A stretch of DNA of 64,000 bases. Source: Tetraselmis striata. Lineage: Eukaryota > Chlorophyta > Chlorodendrophyceae > Chlorodendrales > Chlorodendraceae. Every line of letters starts with the position of its first letter. Position 1 is the first letter of the stretch. The stretch lies in assembly GCA_006384855.1 (NCBI GenBank), contig VCJN01003406.1, forward strand, positions 62,001 through 126,000, in the 5' to 3' direction. A model generated the notes under the pieces. It ran no database searches. It worked only from the letters and a program-made list of their open reading frames with translations, and had not been told where the DNA came from. A program made the translations under genes and the position numbers. Positions 33,579-46,900 of the stretch are shown in pieces.

Positions 33579-34906
33579 GCTGGTAGTAGTCGCTAATAGT
33601 CGCTACTGTTGGTAGTAGGTGGATTTGTTACTGCTATTTTTGTAATTGACACCAGTATCGCCAAGCCCGAGCGCACCGCCACCCGCCCAGAACAACGGGG
33701 CGGATGACTGTTGCCCACTCGGCGAAGAGTGCAGGCAAGTCAAGCTCGTCTGTGCAGCGGAGAACGACTGGGCCTGTCCATGTATGAATAACACCCGCCT
33801 ACTACTTGGGCAGGTACCAATGATGCTTATGGTGACTGGCGGGTGGACGAGTGACTTGTTCGAAGCCACTGCCGCCACACTCAGCAGCTGAATGTGTCTG
33901 AGCCATCATACCTGTTCGTCTATACCGACGGCCCCCGAACATACAAGATCCGCAGGATCTTGTATGCTCCCAATAGGATCCGCAGTGTCACCACATGGCG
34001 TTTGCGACCAGCTGCGACGAAGGGGCGGCACGGCCCAGGAGTGGCCACTTGCGGGCCGAACGCAGCGGCGAACAAGGCGTCATCTTCCCGCTGTTTGCAG
34101 CCGCCAGCACGCTGCGGGTGCAGCGACGCGGATGCATTCGGGGGTGGGCCTCCCTGGCGCTGATGGCAGCGATGGCCGCGTTACTGTTTGCTCCAGTAGT
34201 CGGAGCGAATAAGGCTAGGAAGGGCGCCAGCAGGGTCAAGGCCACTGGTGAGTGGGCGATGTTCGCTGCGCAAATCAAGTGCTCAGTAGCAGGGATGCAA
34301 GGCGGAGGTAAAAAATAATATATACATAGGCGAGACTGTAGTGCTACAATCAGGCACCCAATTGGGGTCGGGTGTTGCCCTTTAGCAACTCCCAGGATTG
34401 TCTCTGAGCTGGCCGCGTTTAACCATATTATACCATATAAGACTATGGTACGCACTTGTAGCATTTACTGTCTGTATTACTCACAGTTGTAGTTATATAA
34501 TAACTAGGAAGTGGATCTGTGGATGTATCTACAATCAATTTATCTTAGTGTTAGGATGTATCTATGTGTCTTCCCATGAATAATATGAGTAGATACATGC
34601 AACCCTCTACATACCATAGAAAGATGCATAAATCTCACAGAATGTGACATTACTTATTTCATTTAAATATTGATAGTAATAAGTCATCTCATGACCTGTG
34701 ATGCGTTTCTATGCGGTAAATGCCTTGTGCCATGGCCTGCCCCCCCCCCCCCCCCCCCCCCCCCCTTTGCGCAGCCCTTGCCCTGGCCCAGACTATCTGC
34801 ATGACCCTTCTTACTATAATTAATCGATAACCTCTGTGCCCCCCCCCCCCCCCCCCCTCCCCCCCCTTCTGTCAATCACCAATTCTGCCACACCTTCAGA
34901 CACGGC
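33579..34906 (+). other. Region upstream of OGT with a small open frame and a perfect hairpin
   Basis: A perfect 12-bp palindrome with a 3-nt loop (CATACAAGATCC-GCA-GGATCTTGTATG) spans 33940-33966. A 107-residue frame at 33995-34318 starts at ATG and has one hydrophobic segment (LALMAAMAALLFAPVVGA). It could be a small gene or chance. Long C runs at 34741-34765 and 34840-34857 precede the OGT start. Confidence 0.3.
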
Positions 34907-37266
34907 ATGCCAAACCATCGGCCCTGGCATGGCAACACTCAAGCTGAGGTAAGCGAGGCTGCTGAGCACTGATCAATGCTGCAGAGGAGCATAGCGCGCC
35001 GCGAGCGGACCCCTTTTCTCCAAAACATATGAAGACTGCCCCTGTTTTACAGTCAGGCAGTGTCTGAACTCAGCAGCCACGGGCGTCACCAAGAGGCGGC
35101 GGATTGCCTAGCCCGGGCGGCGCAAGCCAGCCCAGACGATGCTGCGCTGGCATTTGCGCTGGGTAGGTGCTTGCCCTCGCATACCCACACCTGCCCGTCC
35201 CACAAAGAGAGTAGATATGCAGGCGGCAAGATGGGAAGCCCCCCCCCCCCCCCCCCCCTCCCGCTTCTCGCTCCAGCCCCCTCCCCCCTCCCCTGCTGTC
35301 ATCATTCCCATGATGATGAGGATGATAGGGCTGCGAGCATGGCGCTGCTGGGTCCCTGCAGGTCAATTCCTGCTAGACAACGGGGCCGCCAACGCGGCCA
35401 TCGGACACCTCAGGGCGGCGCTGCGCCTGGCGCCAGACATGCCAGCGGAGGTAAGTCTCCATACTGGCTGAGCATGGTGTGGCCTGAGGTCTCTGATAGC
35501 CGTGGGGGTGGGGATGTGTCGGCGATGTGGCGGTGGCGGCAAGGCGGTGCATGTGTGCGCAGGCGCATTCGACGCTGGGCTGGGCGCTATTGGAAGGCGG
35601 TGGCGGCAAGGCGGTGGAGATGGAGGCCATGGCCGCGCTGACTGCTGCCACGCAGCTGCGCGAGGGGCAGCAGCCGAGCAGGTGCTACTCACCCGTTCTT
35701 GGTATCGATGAATCTGGGTGGGCTTGGCGGAGGACGATGGCAGGGGGTGTGGGGGAAGGGCAATTCTGACAGCCTCCTCTCCCTTCCTCCCTCTTGCGGG
35801 ACGCGCGTCCACCAGCGCGCAGGTGGCGGACTTGCACCGTCTGGCGCTGCTCAGGGCCGACAAGGATGATCTGGAGGGCGCGCTCGCCGGGTTGCACGCC
35901 GCGTTACGAGGTGCCCCCCCCCCCCCCCCCCCGCGCCATCTGAGGTGCACCTCCCATGATGGCATGTATGGGCTAAGACCCCAAGCTGGGCATAGAACTG
36001 CCTGGGCCTCCCCTACCGGCGGGAGCTGGCGGATGTACAGCCTTCCCATACCCCCCCCCCCCCCCCCCTCCCCTAGTATGCTTGTGTAACCACTAGTGTG
36101 CAGCCTTACTACCCCTCATCCTGACGGACTCATCTGCGTGTTACTGCCCACTGCCACTCCCATCTCCTCTACCCCCCCCCCCCCCCCCTTGCTTCCTCTG
36201 TCAGCCGGTCCACCTCAGGCGTCGGTGTTCAACAGCCTCGGCTCGCTGCTGCGGCGCACTGGCGCGCTGACGGATGCGTGCGAGGCGTTCAAGGCCGCGG
36301 TGGAGCTGGATCCAACGCAATCGCGCGTCAGGTGAGCAGAGGGCGCTGTTTGCAGGCCCTCTGAGACCCTCTGGGAGAGGGAAGGGAGGGAAGCAGCTTG
36401 ACCCGTGGCATGGCATGCCATGTCGTTCCGATGGCAGCAGCTGAGAGGCGGCATTGCCTCTGGCGTACCTGGCATCTGACTGATCCTGGCAGGTACAACC
36501 TTGGGGTGTGCCTGGAGGACGCGGGCAGGCTGGATGCCGCCCTTAAGGCCTTTGAGGTAATGCCCCCCCCCCCCCCCCTCCCCCAACACACACACACTCA
36601 AACACCGCCACACGCCTCTCCAGCCCTATTACCGTTGCTTTCTCACGCGCGCTTCCGCCTTCAACACTCAATCTCGATCTTCACCGGGTTGGCTTGTTTG
36701 TGAAAACGCCGATATAATACACACCTGCAGGAAATGTGTCCGCCACCCTTCCTTCTTTTTCTGACGCCCAAGGATCATGCGTCTCCCACTTCCATGCAGG
36801 CGGCCTGGTCCACCGAGCCCACATTTGTTGAGGCGGCGCTGCGGGTGGCGGACCTGCGGCGACAGGCGGAGCCAGTGCCGGATTGGGACGGCGCCCTGGC
36901 TGCCGCGGACGCTGCTCAGCAGCTGCGACGGGAGTGGGCCAAGCCGGAGTGAGCTCCTGGGGCAAATCAGCGCCGCCACCTCCCTGCACTTCATCACCCA
37001 CAACACCCAGTATGTGTGCAGAGGGTAGGCTCACTGCGGTGTGTTTACGGCGCAGGTATGTCCGTGGGCAGGTGCTGTCCGACGCAGGGCGCCACCACGA
37101 GGCGATTGGCGCTTACCGCGCCGCACTGAGCCGTGCGGGGGCTGCAGGCGACCTGTTCTGGGAGGCGGAGGCCTTTTTCAGCGCCCTCCACCTGGAGCAG
37201 TACACCTGCCAGTGGGACGCCCACGAGGCGCGCCAACATGGTGCCCCCCCCCCCCCCCCCCCTGTA

Positions 37267-37298
<32 letters not shown>

Positions 37299-40200
37299 TA
37301 CACTTCCCATAAATCTAAGAGCAAGGTGAATCACATGTAGGCTAGCACATGTAAGGCTTGGCTGCTGTTCCGCCGATTGTTTTTGCGCTATTTTAGCGGC
37401 CTCAGGGATCAATGATTTATGGTCCTGAGATGCTTTGACGGCTTATCGGATTTAGATAGAATCTCATATAAAAAAATAAATTCCGTTTACTTTATTCCGT
37501 TTAAGGGGAGGGGGCGGGGGGAGGGGGGGGGGGGGCTGATATTCCAATGTGCGTGTTCGGGGTACCTTCCCGGTTTCTGAGGCTGCAAATGGTTGCCCCG
37601 GCGGTCGTAGCTTTGCCGGGGCTGCTGAGGCGGGAGCTGGCGCAAATTGGGCCTGGCGAGACGCCAGCGGTGCGGCCGCTACAGGTAGGTCCACTCACCC
37701 ATCATATCTCCTTGTTCATCATACACCCTCAAAATGCCTGTCAACTCCAAAGTAATTGAAGCCATGACGGTGTACCTCAGCGCCCCAAGATGCTGCACCA
37801 TGGAGGATGAGAAATTCCCACAGCTATCGCAATAGCTTGGTGTCAATGCCATCCCTCCCTGGTGGGGTTTGCTTGCCATGCTCTGCGGTTTAGGGTTTCC
37901 ATTAGCTGGCGCCGGCAAGTTATCCCTATGGAAAGTGCATTTTGAAGTATCCGGTTTTCTCTTTGCTGGGGTACTAAGAGGGGGGCTAACACGCCCCGGT
38001 TATGCTTTATGTAGCATTAGCCCTGCGACTCTTCAATCCTGTCCGCTAGACCATCGAAAACAAAGAGTGAGAAAGAAAGAAATCATTTCTTGCTCTGATC
38101 TACACCGCTCCCGTGTTGCCCTCGCTGTCATGGCGGAACAATCTGCTAGGCGATCTCCTATTTGCCTGCGGACCTGCTGGCGTCCGTCAGCGCCTCCTTT
38201 GCCTCCTGGGCCGCCTCTACCCCGCCGGACCTTGCAACTCAGAGCGCTATCCACCTAGGCCGGCGGGCCCGGGCTGCAGATTGGAAGGCCGGCACCGCAG
38301 GCCGCATCCGACTGGGGTACGTGCCGCCTCTTTTTCTTGTCCATGAGGCGCTGCTTTGCATGGCCTGATAGCCGTGGCTGAAGCACTGGTCCATCGAGCA
38401 GCAACGCTGAAAGCGGCATTGAAGTCTGCTTGGGTTGACTACTAATAGCGGTGGATTATTCTTTGAGCATGCTCCACCTCACTGATAACAGCCCAATGGC
38501 CGGCGGAATGCAGGTACGTGAGCGCGAACTTTGGCGACCACGCTGTTGGGCACCTCACCAGCGGGCTATGGGCGCGCCATGATGCCACTGCGTTTCTCGT
38601 CTCGTGTTACTCCCTGTCACCGTCGGATGGTTCCACCTGGTGGTCGGCCGTGGAGGCGCACTGCGCTCACTTCGTGGACGTCAGCGGGCTAAGCGCCGCG
38701 CAGGCTGCAAGCCGCATCGCCAGTGACGGTGAGACAGCCTTCAACATTCATACCTGCTCCACTTGGTTTCACCACGAATTTGCCCGCGTGCTCCTCCACT
38801 GTCCCATCTCGCATTTACATATCATTGAAACAGGCTGAAAACCTGTACTATTCATATTGCCGTGAGTCAGCCTTGCATACCATGCCGCCGTAATTTGACT
38901 GTCGGTATGTCTCATGACAACAGACTGTAAATACTTGTTTCATTTACAGCCTTATCCTCCCCGGCACACGCGTATACGGATGCACGCCGGCATCTGCTCT
39001 TGGCATGTACTGTTGACACAGCACTCGTACACTCACTACCGGAAGCAGCAGCTGTGCATCCTGTGCCAATCCCCTTACTCATCGCTCTGACAGTCGCCAC
39101 GGTGAGTAATATGCATGCTGGCTACCACGGGCTGACGGGCATGTAGTGCGGCATCTTGCCAGGGGTGGATTTACTCGTGGACATGATGGGCTACACACGC
39201 CGGTCGATGCCTGAGATATTTGCTCTGAGGCCAGCCGCCATTCAGGTACACACCTGCCAGGCCTTTACATCCCCCCCCCCCCCCCCCCTTCCCTTTGCCC
39301 TCCCGACCACGCCTCCTCCTGCTCTTTCCCTGACCCCAAGTCTCAGCAGGCTGGTCACATAGTACGACTCAGCTTTCCCCTTACGCAATTTGTCGTTGTG
39401 CAGGTGGCCTTCATGGGCTGGGCAGCCTCCACCCACTCCTCCTACATCGACTACGCGCTGGTGGACCGCATGGTAACAAAACTGGCCCACGATGGCCCTG
39501 CGCTCTTGGTTGAGGGGAAGGGCGTGTTCTGTGTTGGAAAGAGGTGGACGTGAACTGACGGCTGGCTCTGGCATAATCTCGGTGACTCACAGGTGGCGCC
39601 CCCATCCCTGGCAGCGAAGTACTTTAGCGAGAAGCTCATCTACGCTGCAAGCTCCTATTTCGTCAACTCCCATCGGGACACGCACTCCGACGTCGCCCTA
39701 CCTACCGAGACAGAGGTGGGCTGCTTCCCACCGGCCTTCTCCACGTCCGCTGGCCACTACTGTAGGAGGGATGAATACTAAAGATTCGACCCATCATCCT
39801 CAATGCACTACATTTTGCCTACGTAGCCTTGCGGCGCAAGACCAATGCGGTCACGCAAGAAGTAAGAACAGTCAATATTTCGTTTGCTTTCAATTATTGA
39901 CAGGGGAGGCGTTGATTGATTGGTGTCGGCTTCTTTTATGCTTGAAGCTCAAATGAGCACCTGTTTGGGGCATGCAATCGAGTGCTTTTGTCATGTCACG
40001 TCCGTACTCCAGCGCCGAGATTGCAGAGACTTAAAGGGCTGACGTGCCTTACTGCCGTCGCCAAATCCTCTTGCACGCAGCGGGAGGCGCTACGCCTGTC
40101 AGAGGGGCTGCCGGCCACCCGCGCCGGCATGGTGCTTGCCTGCTTCAACCAGCACTTCAAGATTGACCCGCACGTGGGGGCCACAGCTCCCTCTCCTCCC

Positions 40201-41191
40201 CACAGCTCATCCATCACGGGGAGGCTCGTTCCCTCACCCTCCATCTCCGCTCTGGGGATCGCCTTTGGGGTGTGCGTCACCCACGCTGCCCTGCGTTGCG
40301 GCTGTCCTGCGCAGGTGTTTGCCATATGGACCAACATCCTTCGCCGGCTGCCCGGGTCGGTGCTGTGGCTGCTTGACTGGGGCGGACACGCAGCGCGAAA
40401 CCTGCAGGTGCGTGAGAATGCCACCTGCTCTCCCTGGCTCTTGGTTGACCCACGCTGAAACATGGTATTGCTTGCTTTACAAAGGTTCACTTCCGTCTTG
40501 GGCAATTCGAATGGAGGCTGCGAAGTCAGGAAAACTTCAGAAAGCTTCCTAACCTTACATCACTACCTTAATCACTACCTTACCGTACAGCAGTAGTTGT
40601 GAGACTTTTTGCTGCATTTTGCGGAAAACATAATTTTGAAATAAAAATATATAAAACTTTCTTTTTGCTTCGGTAATCCCCTCTCCTCCCCTGAATTTGA
40701 GGGTATGGAGGGGGCACTGCTGGTCTTGCTGTGTGGGCCTCTTGTAGACGGAGCTGCTGGCGGCGGGCCTGTCCCTATCACGGCTGGTGGTGGCGCGGGT
40801 GCAGCCGATCCAGCAGCACTTGCAGCGCGCTGCTGCGGCGGATCTCTTTCTTGACACCCTCACATATGGCGGTCACACCACGGCGGTGGACGCCCTGTGG
40901 ATGGGTGCGACCTGAATCCCTCTGAAGGCCTCCACCACAGTTGCTGACAACGCCAGGAAGAAACCCTTGCAACAGTGCGACATATTTCTGCAGTTTGTTT
41001 CAAAATCTGTACAGCCATTGCCAGTAATCACAATAGCTGAATCCAAGTTGCGGGTCTAATTTCATCTACAGCAGTACTGGGATCATCGGAGGGTTCGCAG
41101 CGTTTCGAAGATAACGTTTTCGGAGCTCAACCCCAAAGTCAATGATGTATGAGTCTACTCCTCTTTGCATGCATGCATGCGTGCGTGCGCG

Positions 41192-41233
<42 letters not shown>

Positions 41234-42473
41234 CGTGTGTGTCTTTTGTGAGACTGAGGAGACATAGGTAGGGATATAACACCTACCATATTGTGGTATG
41301 AATTTGTGGAATGGTGCTCGCAGGTGTTCGAAAGTATGGATACAATAGCTTGGTTAAGCAACGTGGCAGGGTTCAGTCATGCTTAATGCTTACTCATGTG
41401 GCATGCCGCCCGCTGGCAGGCGTGCCGGTCGTGTCGCTGCCGGGGGAGAAAATGTCCACGCGGGTATCGTACAGCCTGGCCGCAGCGTTGGGCTGCCCGG
41501 ACATGGTCGCTCGTGACTCAAAGGTGAATCGCTTTAGACCCATCGATTGGCAATGCCTTGCGGCTACCTGCGCGACCGCGCCCATACGTCGCCTCCCAGC
41601 TAACCAGGGTTCCTTTGCAGTACCTTGGGCTGTGTTGGCCTCCATCAGCATCATCCATATTCCTTACATGATTATTTATTTATTGCTTGATTCGCACTAA
41701 AGTTTCTCTCTGCTTTCACAAATGAGAAACGCGCATGTGGTTGCTAAACACATCACTCGATTCCTTTATTTTATGTATTTAGATACCAGACAAGTCAATG
41801 TACTACACAAAAATACATGATCGGGAATGCCATAAGGAGGCGCATATTTATAGCACCAGTCCGGTGAACTATTACATCACACTGGAAAGGGCCGAGTGCC
41901 CAACTAGCCGCGAAGGGGACGCTCCCCAAGTGTTTTTTCTCACTTATGCTACGGTACAGCAGACCTGTCGCTCCATGCTGAGCTATGCTACCTGCACCTC
42001 AACATCACTCACGCCCACGTCCGAGACACTAGTTAGGGCCGCTCGTGCACATACTCTTTCCTCTACTCACCGTTGCAACGTAGCTTGGAACCATGCATGT
42101 TCGATCTAGAACAGTTATTATTTCAACTGTTGTGCAGGAATACGAGGACCTGGTGGTGCAGCTGGCGCGCAGGCCGGAGGCCTTGTCGGCGCTGCGCAAG
42201 TAAGTTTAGCCAGCGGGGTCACATACAGGCCCAAGCCCACCGGCACACTTGCCTAGGCAGCGCTCCCAGCCTGCGCCTGTGCGCCTGACCAGCAATTAAC
42301 TCTACGCTACCTTATTCGACTCGACTGGGCGCAGCTGTGTGCGGCGCGGGCGTGAGGAGGGGTCGGCGCTCTACTCTACGGAGCAATGGGTCCGCGACGT
42401 GGAAGGCAAGCTCGCGGCTGCAGTGGCGCGCCATGTGGCGGGCCTCCCCCCGGATGACATTGACACGCCATGA
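34907..42473 (+). CDS. O-GlcNAc transferase, GT41 family (SEC/SPY-like) with short TPR region
   Basis: The enzyme transfers GlcNAc (or fucose in the SPY branch) to Ser/Thr of nuclear and cytosolic proteins. Twenty-one exons join in frame to 2355 nt (784 residues). They are 34907-34948, 35057-35162, 35362-35450, 35563-35681, 35816-35910, 36205-36331, 36493-36556, 36800-36948, 37056-37240, 37611-37684, 38150-38316, 38514-38728, 39163-39245, 39404-39472, 39593-39715, 40081-40173, 40315-40407, 40748-40904, 41420-41523, 42138-42199 and 42335-42473. Residues 15-340 hold TPR-like helices (SVFNSLGSLLRRTG, YNLGVCLEDAGRLDAALKAF). The catalytic half has YVSANFGDH (His 415), LVDMMGYT, ALRPAAIQ, CFNQHFKIDP (Lys 596, the nucleotide-binding Lys), LFLDTLTYGGHTT (Asp 667, His 674) and GVPVVSLPGE. 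The N-terminus and the acceptor at 37611 are the least certain points. Human OGT is longer, mainly in TPRs. Confidence 0.9.
37262..37295. repeat. CA microsatellite in OGT intron 9
   Basis: (CA)n directly follows a long C run that starts 3 nt after the 5' splice site at 37241. Confidence 0.8.
41194..41240. repeat. GT microsatellite in OGT intron 18
   Basis: (GT)n with flanking GCAT/GCGT variants. Confidence 0.85.
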
Positions 42474-43931
42474 CAGCAGCCCCGTGTTGATATCTGGACA
42501 CCATGCTAGAGTTGGTGGAGGCGACTTCATGCAGTGAGCGCGCAGGGAGGGGCGTTGACTGCTTCACAGTTGTTTTGTGGAGACGTTGGTGGCGGTGAAA
42601 GCTATGCCTGCGAACTGCACAGCATGCCTCGTACCAAGACCACCCACTACACTACAGTTGCATTTGCCAGTGGACTTCACTTTAGAGTCTGCAAATGAAA
42701 ATTCATTGCGCTGCCATCATTATTCCCCGAGGCAGGCTTGTTCCACTACTAGCAGCTACATGAAAGCGGGCGTTGGCTAGTACAATAAACGCTCCATGAA
42801 CAAATGCTAACTCACACGCAGTGTTGTGTATGATGTAGCAGGTTGACGAAATGGGGTGTCTGCTCTATTTGAATGCTACAGAACTCAGAACACAGTTCCA
42901 ATCTAGCGCAGACTGTTCACCCAGCTGGCAGAAAAGTGGATTGTTCATGGCAGGCGAGACGGAGTATGTACTGTGCCTCAGTGACTCCACGTGACCTGTG
43001 TCAAGGGGTGGTGCCTTGACCTTGTCTTTGCGTGGGCATCCATGGACAATATGCACGGTCAGTCTCGCTTAATACTACATGTCTCAACCTGCCGTCAAAC
43101 ATCGTGGCGCTAGCGCTTTTTCCTCGCCGCGCAATCACGCCCATATTCCAACACTGTAACAACTTGGCGCGTGGATGGCTTGCAGTGGTGCGTGATGAAA
43201 TATATACCAATTTTCGGGGCCAAATGTAATGGAGTTGTCCTGGCATTTGCTATTACACACCCTGCATGACATGTTACGGTTTATCATTTCCGCAAGCCCT
43301 ACGTCTACCTGCTGCACTCAATTTAGTTTTAGACTCACTGCAACAGGGGTCTCAGGCTTTGAGGGGTGTCAAAGTATATTGGTGTGAGGAGAGGTTCAGT
43401 GTGTTAAGGTGTATGTATACTGATGATGAAGATGCGATGCGTGTATGAGAGTATGAGACGTTGTTGTCATGGCATGAAGCTGACCGTGAAGTGTGACATC
43501 TAAAAAACGTCCAAAATGTCAATGACATTCTCAATGCCAAATATCATGTTATGTATGATCAGGTTATCCATTTGTACATGTGTGCCCTCCGTCATCTGCA
43601 CCATCCGTGTATACGGTTCCCGTAGGCCTGGAAATATGCTATGCATTCGACGTGCGGTTAGTGGAGCTGATTTTGAGGAGACACTACACGTTTGCCTGCA
43701 AGGCACTGCACCGACAATTTGTCAAGCATAACACACTGCAGCATAGCATTCACGGAGTTGCTGCAAAAAGCTGTTACACAATTAGAAAAGAAACAGCCAT
43801 ACATGTACAGAGCAGACCACGATGTGAAAATTCAGAGCAGTATATCACCTCCAGCGTGCAGCAGCGTTCCCCTTGCTATGTTATTACCACGGAGCAAGGC
43901 TGCTGTCGCATCTGGATATCAAATGCAAGAC
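42474..43931. other. Convergent intergenic region between OGT and the histidine kinase
   Basis: No coding exon is seen. It holds the two facing 3' UTRs. TGTAA on the plus strand at about 43155 could end OGT. TTACA at about 43774 (TGTAA on minus), about 155 nt past the kinase stop, could end the kinase mRNA. Confidence 0.45.
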
Positions 43932-46900
43932 CTAATGTTGAGCCATAGACCGCTTCCGCCCCCGCAAAGAAGAGTCGTCTCTGCTGTTCCTGGAGACGCG
44001 TCCACTCATAGTAATGAAGCTCGAGGACACACTGGAGGCACCCGAGCCGCCGGCATCGTTTCCTTGGCAAAGCAGGTCAGTGAGGACCCTTGTGAGCTGC
44101 TCGATGGACATCGGCTTGCAGAAGTAGTCATCCATCCCGGCCTTCATGCATGCATCACGGTCCGCCTCCATCACAGATGCAGAGAGGCCCATGATGGTGG
44201 AGGGCGACCGCACCAGCAGTCGCTCCTCCAGTTGGCGAATAGCCTTGGCACAGTCAATGCCATCCATGTCGGGCATGTGAAGGTCCATCAGGATGAGATT
44301 GTAGGTTGAGCCTGCCTCCAGCTTCTGAATGCACTCGGTCCCCCCTCCCGCCTCTTCCACCGCAATGCCAAAGTTCTGCTTCAGCAGACGCTTCATGATC
44401 TTGCGGTTGACAGCCATGTCGTCCACCACCAGCACGCTCAGGTGTGTGTAGTCAATCTCCACCTCCTCCTTGACAACCCCACCTGCCGTCGCCATGGCAG
44501 TGCTGCCAGGGCTCGATGCATCGGTTAGGCTGTTCCTCTGCCGTTCAAGGCTGGCCAGCTGCACGGCCAGGCGGTCAGGAGTCCAGGGGGGATATGCAAT
44601 GGTGTGAGGAAAGGATTTCCCAATCATGCTGCCGGAGTCGGAGAGGCTGAGGCTGCCACAGATGAAGGATAGGATGGCTGCGCTGGAGCCACTGGCCTTG
44701 ATCTTTTCCACCACGCTGTTCATCAGGCGCTCGTGCAGAAAGACTGTGATACCGAACCAGACCACACTGCCGTGCGGGATGTCAGGACAGCAACTGTCCG
44801 TGACATCACCTCCTACCATGTGAAAGTCAATAGTGACCACCATGTGGCGGCGCAGGCGGCGCAGGAAAATATCCAGCTTGGGCCGGATGTGCTGCGCGTC
44901 GGCGCCGTCCAGGATGACAACGAAGTGGAGAGCTTTCACGGCCTTGGCGAGTTGCTTCCAGACGCGCTCGTGTTTGGGCGGCTCGATCACATCACATAGC
45001 AGGTTGTCGATGACAAATGTGGTACCGCAGCCGGGTACAGATTCCACCTCCAGCGTGGCATCCAGGCTGGCGGCAATGCGCTCGCAGATGCCAAGGCCCA
45101 GGCCGCTGGCAGGGCTGCCGGCCTTGTGCTTGACCTGGGGCGCCGCCTCGGGCATCCCCGGGCCAGAGTCTGTCACGCTGACTCGGAGACACACCTGGCT
45201 CTGAGTGGTTTCGCACACCTTCACGCGGATGGTGATTCCGCCATTGACAGTAAACTTGATGGCGTTGGACAGCAGGTTGACAAGGATTTGCTTGACACCG
45301 ATCCAGTTGATCATGAGCAGATTTGGCAGCCGCTCATCAAGCTCCAGTTCCAGGAACAGGTCCTTTTCATTAGCCAGGAAGGCGGACACCTCACACAGCG
45401 TGACCATGTCCTGTGCGAGGCAGCGCTTTTGGGGCGGGACATGCTTGTCGGTGCCAGAGCGGTAAATGAAGACAGTGTTGGAGAGCAGACTCAGCATCGA
45501 CTCCACGGCCGCCTGAAGTGCGCGAAACTCGTATTTCCTCAGCAGCTCCTCAGTTTCCAGCAGGTGCAATGCGTTGCTCATCACGTGAAGCGGACTGCGC
45601 AGGTCGTGGGAGACCGAGGACAGGAACTCATGGCTCTGCTTATTCTGCGCCTCCTTCACCTTGGTCGAGTGCCAGAAGATGGCGATCACACCTGACAGGA
45701 ATAATGTAGCGAGGAACGCCAGGACCATGGCGGCATAGAAGCCGCCGAGCCGAGCCTGCGTCTCTTCCCACGCTCTACCCTCGGGGGTATGCAGCAGCAG
45801 CACGAGGCCGTTGTCGCCCCGCAGCTCAATGCCAGAGAAGGGCGGGGACAGCAGGGCGTAGCTAACCACAATTGCGGTTGCGAGCCCCTCGTGGCGCACC
45901 TCGCTCACGCCCGCGGCGACGTCAGCCAGTATTTGCGCCTTCAGAGGGCCCTGGTATGTGATCGACGCACGCGCTGGGAGGCTCTGCCCGTACAAGATGC
46001 TCTGGTTGGTGGACGAGCTGGCGAGCCAGTTGAGGCCAAGATCCAGAATATCCCACTCGAAGCCGTGTATGTGCTCCGTGGTGCGCTGCCACAGGTGCAC
46101 GGCGTCCAGGTTGGCAATCACAAAGCCAGCACGCGGCGAAACGTTCGCGAGAGAAGAAAAGACGGGGCTGGCGACTCGGTATACGGGCTGGTACGGGGTC
46201 TGTACCATGCCGTACTCGACATTCAGGTCAATTGAGGAGATGAACACCGATCCCGGCGCCAGGTTCAGGCTGGTCTGCGTGTATTCCCGCCTGCTTTTGT
46301 CTTGTAGGTCAGTTGGAGCGCTCCCACGCGTCTCCGACCGCGTCGATCCTGATGACCTCCCAACCGCTGACGTTGATAGCGCGCACCTGGGTAAGGTCGG
46401 GGTCGGCGCGAGCCCAGGTGGCGAAGTATGCTGGAGAGTATACATCGGGCGCAAGGCTCAGCCGATACACGTCCTTCACCTTGCCGTTTAGCTGCGCCGT
46501 CACAAACGCGCGCAGCTCGTTCGCCAGTGCCGTCTGCTCCGCCAAAAGGTCGGCCTCCACGGCGGAGTGCATGGAAGATACTCTCCACGCGACGACGCTG
46601 CCGTATACAATCGCAAAAGTGATTGCCAGCACCACCAGCGCCCACTTGGCGTGCAGCAGCGCCGCGCAGGAATCATCGCTCTTGCTGTTGACAAAGCCGG
46701 TGAGGCTGGAGCTCCACGCGCCAACGTGCCGCGTTTTCACCTTGTGAGCGTGGCTCGCCTCCTCGTCGGTGTCAACCAACGAGACTGGCGGGGACGCCCT
46801 GTTGCTGTACGTTGGCGCGTTGGTATCCGTACTCGCTGTACACACGCTCGGCGGCTCACCGCCTGCCGCATGTGCAACCGCCAGCCCTGTCAGTTCTGTG

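Noticed and set aside
43932-46454. Bacterial contamination because of the long intronless kinase ORF
   Set aside because: It lies between eukaryotic intron-containing DNA and algal repeats with continuous sequence and a TGTAA signal. Its N-terminal part is also typical nuclear GC-rich algal coding.
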